Origin: Chitinophagales bacterium
Lineage (GTDB): Bacteria > Bacteroidota > Bacteroidia > Chitinophagales > Chitinophagaceae
DNA length: 64,000 nt
Direction of reading: 5' to 3'
NCBI GenBank assembly: GCA_020636505.1
Contig: JACJXR010000005.1
Span: forward strand, 210,791 to 274,790
Shown piece after piece: positions 9,268 to 18,944 of the stretch. The notes under the pieces are model-generated. The model did not search any database. It was not told where the DNA came from and saw only the letters and a list, made by a program, of their open reading frames with translations. The position numbers were made by a program, and so were the translations under genes. Within the stretch, counting starts at the first letter, position 1; every line of letters starts with the position of its first letter.

Positions 9268-10416
9268 ATGCGCATAACCATTCTACCGGGTTCTGTACCT
9301 TCTACCACATTTATTGATATGCTTATCAATACAATGGCCGATGAAGGTTTTGACGTAACAGTGGTTGGCAAACAGACGGGTGCTTATAATTATAAATCAG
9401 GTGTATCAACCATCATCGTACCCGAAGGAACGACAAGTAGAATCTTCTTCATTCTGAAAATGCTCTTACTTACAGGTTTTAAGCACTTCGGAAAAATCGT
9501 TGGTGCAAGCAACAGACTGACGGGCTTGTTCAACAATCTGCTTTTCTACCTACCTATCATATATTCAAAGCCTGATAAAATACACATACAATGGACAGCA
9601 TTTATTCATAATCGTGATCTGTTGTTTGAATTATACCCCAATAAGGTATTGGTAAGTATGCGTGGTGCGCATATCAATTACACACCTATCACTACTCCTG
9701 AAATAAAAGAAAGTTATTTAAGACTCTTCTCTAAAGTGCATCGGTTTCATGCAGTCAGTAATGCAATAGCACAAGAAGCAATTCAATATGGTGCCGACAT
9801 TGAGAAAACAGATGTAATCTATTCCTGTGTAGATGATTCTCTTTTAGAAAAACCCATCAGCCGCAAAAAGCATTCGGATACGCTACACGTTATTTCTGTT
9901 GGACGCTTCTTTTGGAAGAAAGGATACGAGTATGCCTTGGATGCATTGTGCGAGCTTAAAAAAGCAGATGTGCCTTTTAAATACACGCTTATAGCAGAAG
10001 GAGACACTCCTGCAAGCATCAAATATCAAATACATCAGTTAGGCCTTAGCGATTATGTAACCATTATTAATCGTTTGCCACACGATGAAGTATTGACTCA
10101 AATTGAAAATGCTGATGTATTACTACTTACAAGTGTTGAAGAAGGCATAGCCAATGTTGTGTTGGAAGCTATGGGTATAGGCACTCCTGTCATAACTACA
10201 AATGTAGGGGGCATGTCCGAAGTCATTGTAGATGGAGAAAGTGGATATTTGGTTCCTGCACGAGACGTTTCATCCATCACCACCACTCTAAAAAAATTTC
10301 GTAGACGAACACCTGAAGAACGATATGCTATTGCCGAGAATGCCAAATCCCAAATACAACAGCACCATAACAGAAAGAACTACGCCGAACAATTTGTTCG
10401 CTTTTATAAGAATTGA
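9268..10416 (+). CDS. Glycosyltransferase family 4
   Basis: The 382-residue protein has the two-Rossmann GT-B layout. The C-terminal donor-binding half contains SVGRFFWKKGYEYALDA, TSVEEGIANVVLEAMGIGTP and TTNVGGMSEVIVDGESGYLV, the usual GT4 signatures. It is clearly related to the GT4 at 18941-20155, which shares the VGRFxWKKGYEY motif, so the two probably arose by duplication. It starts 3 nt after the flippase gene. Donor and acceptor cannot be inferred. Confidence 0.88.
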   Translation: MRITILPGSVPSTTFIDMLINTMADEGFDVTVVGKQTGAYNYKSGVSTIIVPEGTTSRIFFILKMLLLTGFKHFGKIVGASNRLTGLFNNLLFYLPIIYSKPDKIHIQWTAFIHNRDLLFELYPNKVLVSMRGAHINYTPITTPEIKESYLRLFSKVHRFHAVSNAIAQEAIQYGADIEKTDVIYSCVDDSLLEKPISRKKHSDTLHVISVGRFFWKKGYEYALDALCELKKADVPFKYTLIAEGDTPASIKYQIHQLGLSDYVTIINRLPHDEVLTQIENADVLLLTSVEEGIANVVLEAMGIGTPVITTNVGGMSEVIVDGESGYLVPARDVSSITTTLKKFRRRTPEERYAIAENAKSQIQQHHNRKNYAEQFVRFYKN

Positions 10417-10437
10417 TAACCATTACAACTAAAAGAA

Positions 10438-11556
10438 TTGAAGAAAATAAAAGTACTGTTCACCTTACCGAATCTAAAAACAGCAGGAAGCGGTCGTGAA
10501 ATGCTGAACATTGTAGAAAAGCTTGATAAGAATGTTTACGAAGCTTGGGTGGGTGTGCAGGAAGTTGGCGGTGACCTTTTCGATGAAGTGATCGCCAAAA
10601 AGATACCGATAGTGGTACAGCCATTCCTTTCAGGTGAAGGAACAAACTTGTTGAGTAAGATCACCAAAGCCAGAAGCTTCGCAAAAGACTTTAAAGCATT
10701 GGGCTTTGACATTTGGCAATCCTTCAACTGGTCGTCAGACTTTTCGGAAGCTTTCGTGGCAAGATGGTCGGGAGCAAAGTTTGTTTATGTAAAGAAAAAC
10801 ATGAACTGGGAGCGCAAAGCATGGAAGACCAAAACCATGCTTTCCTCAGCAGTGGTGGCAAGGAACAAAACCATGCTTGAAACCTTCTTCAACAATAAAA
10901 AGTACCGTAAAAAGATATTTCATATTCCAGGAGGTGTGGATGTAGAAAAATTTAAACCGGGGTTTGATATGAGTACAAGAAAAGAATACGGCATACCCGA
11001 TGATGCTTTTCTTGTGTGTTGTATAGCGCAGATAGTTCGTTCAAAAGACCAAGCCACTTTGATACGCGCAATCGCAAAAGTGGAAAATGCGCATCTGATA
11101 ATAGCCGGAGCTGTACGTGACAGAGATTATCAATTGGAGTTGGAACAACTGGTAGACGAACTGAAACTTAAAAGCCGTGTTCAATTCATAGGTGGGACAG
11201 ACAATGTAAACGCCATATTGAATGCAAGCAATGCATCCGTCCTATCAACATCTACATACAAAGGGCATGAAGAAGGTTGCCCTGTATCCGTATTGGAAGC
11301 GATGGCAACAGGTACACCTGTTATCGTGAGTGATGTTGCGGGTAGTCGCGACTTGGTGCAGCATGGACAAACGGGCTTATTGTTCACTCCGGAAAGAGTA
11401 GACCCATTGGCCGATTGCATACGTGAACTGATAGGCAAACCGGGATACGGCAAACAGATGGCTGAAAAAGCAATGGACAAAGTATATGCAGAATACACTC
11501 TTGCAAGAGAGGTGAACAACTTTGAAGTACTGTACAAAAGACTGATGAAACATTAG
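10438..11556 (+). CDS. Glycosyltransferase family 4
   Basis: The 372-residue GT-B protein starts with TTG (KKIKVLFTLPNLKTAGSGRE follows, a standard GT4 N-terminus with no nearby ATG). Donor-site motifs are AQIVRSKDQATLIRAIAKV, and GHEEGCPVSVLEAMATGTPV with DVAGSRDLVQHGQTGLLF. The final base of its TAG stop is the first base of the GTG start of the next gene, indicating coupling. Sugar specificity is unknown. Confidence 0.86.
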   Translation: MKKIKVLFTLPNLKTAGSGREMLNIVEKLDKNVYEAWVGVQEVGGDLFDEVIAKKIPIVVQPFLSGEGTNLLSKITKARSFAKDFKALGFDIWQSFNWSSDFSEAFVARWSGAKFVYVKKNMNWERKAWKTKTMLSSAVVARNKTMLETFFNNKKYRKKIFHIPGGVDVEKFKPGFDMSTRKEYGIPDDAFLVCCIAQIVRSKDQATLIRAIAKVENAHLIIAGAVRDRDYQLELEQLVDELKLKSRVQFIGGTDNVNAILNASNASVLSTSTYKGHEEGCPVSVLEAMATGTPVIVSDVAGSRDLVQHGQTGLLFTPERVDPLADCIRELIGKPGYGKQMAEKAMDKVYAEYTLAREVNNFEVLYKRLMKH

Positions 11557-13280
11557 TGTGTGCCTTTTGCGACATATGGTTGAGCAAAAGCAACACTGCT
11601 CCTTCTTATAAAAGGCGTACCAACAAGGATTGGGAGCAGCAAGGTAATGCGTGGTTGAGCTTACCCGATAACAGTCTACAGTTCATCAGAACAGCAGAAG
11701 CCATGTCTTACCAACTCGTATTGCTCGGGCAGTTGTACGAAAAGATGAGCAACAACGAAATGCTTGATCGATGCCTCAACTATATCAATAACTCAAAACG
11801 CAAATTCGCTGAGCCTGCAGGGCATTATATCGCGTTTGTCATTGATAAAACCAATGGCGAAACTCATGTGTTCACGAACAGGCTGGGCACATACCATGCA
11901 TATTGGTCGGAAGAACTGGGGAACAATGCAATAAGCACATCTTACTTTGCACTCGCCAAGAATAGGAAAGATAAAAAGTTGGATTGGGAAGGCATCACAG
12001 GATTTTTGGCAATGGGGTATTTCCCTGATGACAGCTCTTACCTTCAAGGCATCAAGATATTTGAGCCTGCAAGCTATTATCATTTTGATAGCCGCTTACA
12101 ACTCAAACAGAAAACCAGATATTGGGACTGGACCTACGAACCTGTTTATAAGCCTTCTATAGAATACATCAGCAATCTCCACTGGATAATCGAACAATCA
12201 TTGTCCGTGTCTGCAGAAAACAGAAGGGTTGTAATACCGATATCAGGTGGACTCGACAGTCGTATGTTGACAGGTGCATTGACTGAGGGTATCCATTACA
12301 AATCGCTAAAAGCATTTTCGTACGGGTACACCGATACTTCTCCCGAACTGAAGATTGCCAAACAAGTAGCTGACTCGAGAGCCATAGAGATACATGCTTA
12401 CACCATGCCGAATTATCTGTTTGACAAGTTGGATACCATTACCGAAGCAGTGGAGCTGTTTCAATATGTGGATGGCACACGGCAAGCATCTGCTGAAGAA
12501 TGGCTTCGAGAAAATTCCGATGTGGTGGTTGGTGGGCATTGGGGCGATGTATGGATGGACAGTGCACACATAACCAACGAAAATGAGTTGCAAAATGCAT
12601 TTGGCACAAAGATTATCAAAAGAGGTAGCGATTGGTTGTTGAAAAACGTATGCGTCACCCAAATCAATAACAGCGAGAGGTTACTACAAGATTATTTCTA
12701 CCGGTTCACAAACAAGTACAGTCACATAGACGATGTGGACTTCCGATTTAAAATATACAAGACCGACCAATGGTCGTTCAGGTGGACGGTAGCCAGTTTG
12801 CGTATGTACCAACAAGCAGCTTTTCCGATACTGCCGTTTTATGATAGTAGGCTTGTCGACCTGTTTTGCAATATACCCACCTCTACCGTATGCAATAGAG
12901 CATTACAGGTGGAATATATTAAGCAGTACTACAAAAAGCTGGCGAAAATAAAGTGGCAAGAATACGACGCCGACTTGTATACATACAAATGGATGAACAA
13001 CCGTAACCTTGCGTACAGGGCTGCCAAGAAATTGCAAAGAACCGTTTCGTCTGAAAAAACCATCCAACGTAACTGGGAAGTGTTTTTCATGACATTGCAC
13101 GGTAGACAACAGATAGAAACACATTTACTGAACAACCGAACACTCAATGAAATAGTTCCTGTTCAAAAAACAGAAGAGTTGATAAACGACTTCTATCGCA
13201 AACCGACCGCTGCGGGTGGATACACAATTTCCATGCTGTTGACATTTGCTCTGTTCCTTGAGAAAATATTCGAAAGCTAA
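11556..13280 (+). CDS. Asparagine-synthase-like amidotransferase (WbpS-like candidate)
   Basis: The 574-residue protein starts with GTG and has Cys at position 2 (MCAFC), the place of the N-terminal nucleophile in class II glutamine amidotransferases. The rest of the amidotransferase half is divergent (VFTNRLGTYHAYWS is recognisable). The synthetase half has the PP-loop SGGLDS at 230-235, so ATP-dependent activation of a carboxyl group is plausible. Such proteins in O-antigen loci, such as Pseudomonas WbpS, amidate uronic acids. This locus encodes a uronic acid pathway, so amidation of that sugar is a reasonable inference. A role in free asparagine synthesis is unlikely given the context. Confidence 0.8.
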   Translation: MCAFCDIWLSKSNTAPSYKRRTNKDWEQQGNAWLSLPDNSLQFIRTAEAMSYQLVLLGQLYEKMSNNEMLDRCLNYINNSKRKFAEPAGHYIAFVIDKTNGETHVFTNRLGTYHAYWSEELGNNAISTSYFALAKNRKDKKLDWEGITGFLAMGYFPDDSSYLQGIKIFEPASYYHFDSRLQLKQKTRYWDWTYEPVYKPSIEYISNLHWIIEQSLSVSAENRRVVIPISGGLDSRMLTGALTEGIHYKSLKAFSYGYTDTSPELKIAKQVADSRAIEIHAYTMPNYLFDKLDTITEAVELFQYVDGTRQASAEEWLRENSDVVVGGHWGDVWMDSAHITNENELQNAFGTKIIKRGSDWLLKNVCVTQINNSERLLQDYFYRFTNKYSHIDDVDFRFKIYKTDQWSFRWTVASLRMYQQAAFPILPFYDSRLVDLFCNIPTSTVCNRALQVEYIKQYYKKLAKIKWQEYDADLYTYKWMNNRNLAYRAAKKLQRTVSSEKTIQRNWEVFFMTLHGRQQIETHLLNNRTLNEIVPVQKTEELINDFYRKPTAAGGYTISMLLTFALFLEKIFES

Positions 13281-14737
13281 TGCTGTTTAACTCCTACGAG
13301 TTTTTACTGCTGTTCTTACCCATTACCTTCTTTGGTTACTTCCTGCTGAATAAGCATGTAGGATTTAATTGGGGTAGGATATTTCTACTATTGGCTTCGT
13401 TTGTGTTCTACAGTTATTGGAAGCCGATATTCATTTTTTTACTGCTGTTCACGATTGGATTCAATTTTATTATTGGCAGACAATTGACGCTTACCGTTGC
13501 ACAAAACAGGCGGAAGGCTTTACTACTATTAGGCGTCTCAGTAGATGTACTGTTGTTGGGATACTTCAAATACAGAAACTTTTTTATTGAGAATACAAAC
13601 GAAGTATTCGGCACAGGGTTTAGTTTACACCAACTTATACTTCCACTTGGTATCAGCTTCATCACATTTCAGACAATAGCCTTTCTAGTGGACTGTTACA
13701 AGCATGAAACACGCGAAACCAATCTGCTGAGCTACTCATTGTTCGTTTCCTTTTTTCCACAGTTGATAGCAGGACCGATAGTGCATCATGCTGAAATGCT
13801 GCCACAGTTCAAAAACGAAAACAACAAACGCATCAACTATGAGCATATACTAAGAGGTGGATTAATGTTGATGTTGGGCATCATTAAAAAGGTCATTATT
13901 GCTGACACCTTTGCCATATGGGCGAACAAAGGATTTGCAGCCACATCTTCACTGAACTTTATAGAAGCATGGATGACGTCGTTATCGTACACCTTTCAAC
14001 TGTATTATGACTTTAGTGGCTACTGCGATATGGCCGTCGGTTTAGGACTGTTGTTCAATATTAAGATACCTTTCAACTTCAATTCTCCATACAAGGCCAC
14101 AAGCATTGCAGACTTTTGGAGGCGTTGGCATATCACACTCAGTCGTTTTCTCCGTGATTATATATACATACCGCTAGGGGGCAGCAAAGTCAAGTTTGGC
14201 AGAGAGCTCTACAATTTGATGATCGTGTTTTTGATAGGTGGTCTATGGCATGGTGCAGCATGGACTTTCGTCTTCTGGGGATGCTTACATGGCATGGCAA
14301 TAGTGTTGGAGAGAATATTCACTAAAGTAAAAATCCGCTTACCTCGAATATTATCGTGGTTTTTAGTATTCAACTTTGTGAATGCAGCATGGGTGTTTTT
14401 CCGAGCAACGAGCTGGACTGACGCGACAAACGTTCTGAAAAGCATGATAGGCATGAATGGCATCGTATTACCTGAAGGATTGAAATCCATTATCAATAGT
14501 ACTGTTGTCAGGTTTGGAGAATGGAATGTTCTGCTGTTGGAAAAACCGTACTATTCAAACAGGATAATATTTTATCTGATAGTATTCTCTGCGCTCGCTT
14601 TCTTTTTCAAGAACTCGCAAGAGTTGCTATTAAAAAGCAAACTGAAAACCATAAACATAGCTTGGATATTTTCAGGATTCTTATTCGCGTTACTCTTGTT
14701 GGGCGATAATTCCGAGTTTTTATATTTCAACTTTTAA
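13280..14737 (+). CDS. MBOAT-family membrane O-acyltransferase (AlgI-like)
   Basis: The 485-residue polytopic protein starts MLFNSYEFLLLFLPITF, typical of AlgI/PatA MBOAT proteins. It contains ADFWRRWHITLSRFLRDYIY (His284) and the catalytic His324 in GGLWHGAAWTF. MBOAT enzymes of this type pass acetyl groups across the membrane for O-acetylation of exopolysaccharide. The ATG overlaps the preceding TAA by one base. The SGNH protein encoded next is the expected periplasmic partner. Confidence 0.9.
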   Translation: MLFNSYEFLLLFLPITFFGYFLLNKHVGFNWGRIFLLLASFVFYSYWKPIFIFLLLFTIGFNFIIGRQLTLTVAQNRRKALLLLGVSVDVLLLGYFKYRNFFIENTNEVFGTGFSLHQLILPLGISFITFQTIAFLVDCYKHETRETNLLSYSLFVSFFPQLIAGPIVHHAEMLPQFKNENNKRINYEHILRGGLMLMLGIIKKVIIADTFAIWANKGFAATSSLNFIEAWMTSLSYTFQLYYDFSGYCDMAVGLGLLFNIKIPFNFNSPYKATSIADFWRRWHITLSRFLRDYIYIPLGGSKVKFGRELYNLMIVFLIGGLWHGAAWTFVFWGCLHGMAIVLERIFTKVKIRLPRILSWFLVFNFVNAAWVFFRATSWTDATNVLKSMIGMNGIVLPEGLKSIINSTVVRFGEWNVLLLEKPYYSNRIIFYLIVFSALAFFFKNSQELLLKSKLKTINIAWIFSGFLFALLLLGDNSEFLYFNF

Positions 14738-14740
14738 CCG

Positions 14741-15934
14741 TTGAACTACAAACGCGTCGTACAAATATTATCTATTGTCTTTCTGGTGGGGCTGGTCATC
14801 AATACCACCTACTACAGGTACCATCCCAATCAGATGACGCTTGATCCTACCAGGCTAAGTGTAATAAACGAAGCCACACATGAGATCGCTCTTTTTGATA
14901 AGGAAAGTGATAAAGGCGTAGAGATAATCAATAAAATGTACGGTCCGTACACAGAATACATTCTGAACCACAACATCTTACTTTCTACACCTACTGTAGC
15001 AGAGTTTACACTTCCTCAATTTGAACACAATGACATCGCTTACATATTAAGAGAGCACCCAAGCCTCAGATACAATCTGTGGAGGCATGAAAGTCCTGAT
15101 GTGATACTATTGGGTAGTTCAATCTTTTTTTGTGATTTTAATCGAGAAGCGTTTTTCAAACGACATGCACAAGAATACTTACTCGATTTCACCACCGGCA
15201 ACAACACGCCGTATGTGGCACGATACTTCATGCAGTATGCAGACTCTCTAAAATTATCTTTCAAACCAGGCACAATAGTATTGTATGGAATGAATCGTGT
15301 AGAAATGCTCGAAGATTACAAGGATAAAGACAGTCACCAATATGTGAAAGATGTCATTGAAGGGAAAGGAATCGACAAGAGCATAGGAAATATTCTCGCG
15401 TCTGCACTAAGGCTGCCTGAACTGAGACATGATGTTACAACAAGCCTGAAAAACAAATACGACGAAACATTTCGTGGTAAGAACATCTACAGAAAGGAGG
15501 TTGATGAAAAGTACTTGGTCGATGAAAATGCTTTTGCCGACTATATGCGAAGTATTGCACCAACAACATCAGTCAAGTCAACATTTGCCAAAGAAAGAAT
15601 ACAGGAGATCGCATTGCTGAATAACTATCTCGCTGAAAAAGGCTGTAAGCTCGTAGTACTAAATTTGCCGCAGTCTTTATACAACGATATTGCTTTGAAT
15701 ACAGAGGGCAAATCATATTTTGAGACAGAAATGAAAAAATTGTCAAGTTTATATATCGACTGTGTGGATGCATCCGATTTTAAAAGCTATAACATTTCGC
15801 AACTGGACTATATATGGCCCGTCAACATATTCGACCCTGAACATTTGAACGTGAAAGGCGCCAAGCGATTTACAGAATCATTGATGAACAATCTACTTGA
15901 CAGCCTTCTGTTCCAACAAACAATACTGAATTGA
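14741..15934 (+). CDS. Membrane-anchored SGNH-like protein, probable partner of the MBOAT
   Basis: The 397-residue protein starts at TTG and has one N-terminal membrane helix (about 7-24), placing the remainder in the periplasm. VILLGSSIFFCDFN (Ser126 or Ser127) resembles the SGNH nucleophile block, and DPEHLNVKG (Asp365, His368) matches the catalytic DxxH. This is the arrangement of AlgJ/AlgX/DltD-type partners of MBOAT acyltransferases, which complete transfer of the acyl group to polymer. It follows the MBOAT gene by 3 nt. The family assignment rests on motifs and context. Confidence 0.72.
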   Translation: MNYKRVVQILSIVFLVGLVINTTYYRYHPNQMTLDPTRLSVINEATHEIALFDKESDKGVEIINKMYGPYTEYILNHNILLSTPTVAEFTLPQFEHNDIAYILREHPSLRYNLWRHESPDVILLGSSIFFCDFNREAFFKRHAQEYLLDFTTGNNTPYVARYFMQYADSLKLSFKPGTIVLYGMNRVEMLEDYKDKDSHQYVKDVIEGKGIDKSIGNILASALRLPELRHDVTTSLKNKYDETFRGKNIYRKEVDEKYLVDENAFADYMRSIAPTTSVKSTFAKERIQEIALLNNYLAEKGCKLVVLNLPQSLYNDIALNTEGKSYFETEMKKLSSLYIDCVDASDFKSYNISQLDYIWPVNIFDPEHLNVKGAKRFTESLMNNLLDSLLFQQTILN

Positions 15935-17694
15935 GTTTAATACTATCCATAAACGCAGGCATCAACAGCTCTATTGGTTTATTCAAAGATGGCAAGGCTG
16001 TCATCTGTCTTGAAGAAGAGCGTTTCAACAGAATAAAAAATTGGTTCGGCTTTCCGGAGAAGGCATTGCAATATCTCATCGAGTACAATTACTTCAAACC
16101 TCATGAACTGACCGACATTGCCATATGTGACGAAGTACTCAGCGATGCATCACGCGAAAAATTCTACGAGCGGTACAACTATCATTACAACTATGGGAAA
16201 CTACTGGCTTACAATACAGGTCTTGCACGAACAAAACTGGAGATAAAGAACAAGTTGAAATCGACAGGACTATATAAAAACTATAAAGAAGCAAGAACCG
16301 ACAACAAAGAAGACACACAATATAATAACGTACTGTACCAGAAACTGAAAGCTCATCGTTTCGATACCACAAGGATTACTCATGTGGAGCATCATCTTTG
16401 CCATGCAGCTTCGGCTTATTATGGCTTGGCTAAATCCCAAGAGCCCTATCTTGTCTTCACACTTGATGGTGGCGGTGACAACTTACGCTCGACAGTAAGC
16501 ATCGCCAAAGAAGGGAAAATTTCAAGGCAGTCCTCAGGCAACGAATATTCCATCGGGAACATATACTCCGCAATTACACATCACTTGGGCTTTCGCTCTC
16601 ATGAGCATGAGTACAAACTGATGGGTTTGGCTCCCTATGTAAATCCGGATTATGCAGACAAATACAAACAGTTCTTTGAACAATCTCTATTTCTGATAAA
16701 CGAGGATACCGAATTTGCCAATCCTGAATTCATCAACCACTCATTGTTCTTCGCAAAAGTGATAAAAAGGTTATCAGGGCATCGCTTCGATAATATAGCC
16801 GCAGGGCTTCAAGCATTCACCGAAGACATAGTTATAAAATGGATAAAAGGCAATATTAAAAAACACGGTATTAATAAGATACTCTGCGCGGGCGGGGTAT
16901 TCATGAATGTGAAACTCAATAAGCTGCTGTCTCAACTGCCCGAAGTGGAGTATATGGATGTGTTCCCATCGTGTGGAGACGAGTCTAATATATTCGGAGC
17001 TGCATACTACGTTCATAATACAAAACACAATACAGCTATCGACTTGTTGGACAGCTATACAATTGGCACTGAACCCGGTGATATTGAAAAGGTCATTGCT
17101 CATTACAGTAACGATATTGAGGTAACAAAAGAAGCAGACATCAATCAAGCCATAGCCAAAGCATTGGCAGAAAATAAAATAGTCGCCCGTTGTACCGGAC
17201 GTATGGAGTTTGGCGCAAGAGCTTTGGGTAATCGTTCTGTATTGGCTAACCCTGCCAACATGCAAAACATCAATAGGATAAACAGAAGTGTCAAGAAGAG
17301 AGATTTCTGGATGCCGTTTGCACCTGCAATGTTGGAAGAAGAGACGTCAACTTTGATAGACATACCAAACTCACTAAAACCACAAGGTGCTCCTTATATG
17401 ATGTTCGCCTTTGACACCAAAGAAGATAAAAGGGATAATATTGTTTGTGGCGCACATCAAGCGGACTTTACCGCCAGAGCGCAAACAGTGAGCAAAGAAC
17501 AATATCCTGAATTTCACGACATCATCGCTAAGTTTAAAAATATAACGGGCATACCCTGCGTTTTAAATACATCCTTTAACCTGCATGGTTATCCTATAGT
17601 AGAAAATGCGACACAAGCCATAGAGGTTCTTTTGAAATCAGAAATAGACCTTTTGGCGATAGATGATTATCTCATATCAAGAAAGCAGCTTTGA
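15931..17694 (+). CDS. Carbamoyltransferase, NodU/CmcH family
   Basis: The 587-residue protein opens with LILSINAGINSSIGLFKDGK and EEERFNRIKNWFGFP, typical of NodU-type O-carbamoyltransferases. It contains THVEHHLCHAASAYY, TLDGGGDN, GGVFMNVKLNK and GRMEFGARALGNRS, the conserved elements of the Kae1-like and YrdC-like parts. Family members use carbamoyl phosphate and ATP to carbamoylate sugar hydroxyls. It starts with TTG overlapping the previous TGA (TTGA). In this block it probably decorates a sugar or nucleotide sugar. Confidence 0.9.
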   Translation: MSLILSINAGINSSIGLFKDGKAVICLEEERFNRIKNWFGFPEKALQYLIEYNYFKPHELTDIAICDEVLSDASREKFYERYNYHYNYGKLLAYNTGLARTKLEIKNKLKSTGLYKNYKEARTDNKEDTQYNNVLYQKLKAHRFDTTRITHVEHHLCHAASAYYGLAKSQEPYLVFTLDGGGDNLRSTVSIAKEGKISRQSSGNEYSIGNIYSAITHHLGFRSHEHEYKLMGLAPYVNPDYADKYKQFFEQSLFLINEDTEFANPEFINHSLFFAKVIKRLSGHRFDNIAAGLQAFTEDIVIKWIKGNIKKHGINKILCAGGVFMNVKLNKLLSQLPEVEYMDVFPSCGDESNIFGAAYYVHNTKHNTAIDLLDSYTIGTEPGDIEKVIAHYSNDIEVTKEADINQAIAKALAENKIVARCTGRMEFGARALGNRSVLANPANMQNINRINRSVKKRDFWMPFAPAMLEEETSTLIDIPNSLKPQGAPYMMFAFDTKEDKRDNIVCGAHQADFTARAQTVSKEQYPEFHDIIAKFKNITGIPCVLNTSFNLHGYPIVENATQAIEVLLKSEIDLLAIDDYLISRKQL

Positions 17695-18944
17695 GTATAC
17701 AGATAGCATCCGGACAGATTGACATCACACCGAAAAGGCCTGCACCTCTTTTTGGTTTTGCGGAACGTAACGGTGATTTCAGTAAAGTACACGATTCTCT
17801 TGAGGTAAACCTGACGGTCATTAAGCAGGATGGCACTCTCGTATTTTTGTACTCTGTTGACACTCTTTTTGTACCACATGACATGGTAGATGCTGTCGTT
17901 AAGGAGTATGGCAACGAATTTGGATTTGAGGGAAAAGATGTGTGGATGATGGCTTCGCATACGCACTTTGCACCGGCGTTAGACAAGACTAAACCGGGGT
18001 TAGGCATGTTTAATGAAGATTATTACAACCAAACTCTACAATCTATCCTTGAGCTTACCAAGCAAGTTTTGGAAACGTCATTCAAAACTGTAACCATTGA
18101 ATATGGTACAGGCAGGTCAAAGCTAAATGTCAACCGCAGAAAAAAGCTATTACGACCGGGTGGGCAACTTGGTCTTTTTTGGAAAACGCTGATATATCCA
18201 GACCATGAAGGTGCTAAAGACGATACGATACATTTTCTAAAGTTCATAGATGATGATGGCAATCTTGAAGCAGTATTATGGAATTACGCTTGCCACCCGG
18301 TAGGTTTTGCAAACAGAAATGAGGCATCGGCAGAGTTTCCCGGCTTGATACGGGAACGCATAAGAACAAGTACTAACAATGAGACATTGCCTGTATTGTT
18401 TACTATCGGGTTTGCCGGAGACATAAAACCTGATGTAACAGCAGTAACTCATACAAAGTGGCGCGACAGGATTGGATACTTCTTCCAATTAGGTCCTGTT
18501 TATACCAAGTTTCCAAATATGGAGTACTATACTCAATGGGTGGACAAGTTATGGGGAGAATGTTCAGAAGCATTGAACAATACGAAAGCCTCTAATACCC
18601 GCAATGTCACCAATTCGCAAGTCGCGATTTCTTTAAGCGATGTGATAGGTGCAGATTCAGACAAAAAGATATACTTCAAAAAACTCTCTCTGTCTGATAC
18701 GCTACAAATTATAGGTATTTCCGAAGAAGTGCTGATAGGATACAAACCGATTGTTCAAGAAGCACTAAATAGTTCAAGTATCAACATCGGATGCCTTGCA
18801 GGCACACATATATATTTACCTACCGATAAAAACATAAAAGAAGGGGGGTATGAAGTTGACTTGTTCAAAGAGCGATTTGGTGTGAATGGTGAATTCAAAA
18901 CAGGGCTGAACGAACTGATCCGAAAGACGATAAAGTCTTTATGA
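17691..18944 (+). CDS. Neutral-ceramidase-like amidohydrolase domain protein (cytosolic)
   Basis: The 417-residue protein matches the N-terminal catalytic region of neutral/alkaline non-lysosomal ceramidases: ASGQIDITPKRPAPLFGF near the start, a zinc-site-like MASHTHFAP (His90, His92) and NYACHPVGF (His202). True neutral ceramidases are about 650 residues long, secreted and carry a C-terminal Ig-like domain. This one lacks a signal peptide and the C-terminal domain, so it should act in the cytosol. The start is TTG overlapping the TGA of the carbamoyltransferase gene. Its substrate is unknown; an amide bond in a lipid or amino sugar is plausible. Confidence 0.72.
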   Translation: MSIQIASGQIDITPKRPAPLFGFAERNGDFSKVHDSLEVNLTVIKQDGTLVFLYSVDTLFVPHDMVDAVVKEYGNEFGFEGKDVWMMASHTHFAPALDKTKPGLGMFNEDYYNQTLQSILELTKQVLETSFKTVTIEYGTGRSKLNVNRRKKLLRPGGQLGLFWKTLIYPDHEGAKDDTIHFLKFIDDDGNLEAVLWNYACHPVGFANRNEASAEFPGLIRERIRTSTNNETLPVLFTIGFAGDIKPDVTAVTHTKWRDRIGYFFQLGPVYTKFPNMEYYTQWVDKLWGECSEALNNTKASNTRNVTNSQVAISLSDVIGADSDKKIYFKKLSLSDTLQIIGISEEVLIGYKPIVQEALNSSSINIGCLAGTHIYLPTDKNIKEGGYEVDLFKERFGVNGEFKTGLNELIRKTIKSL

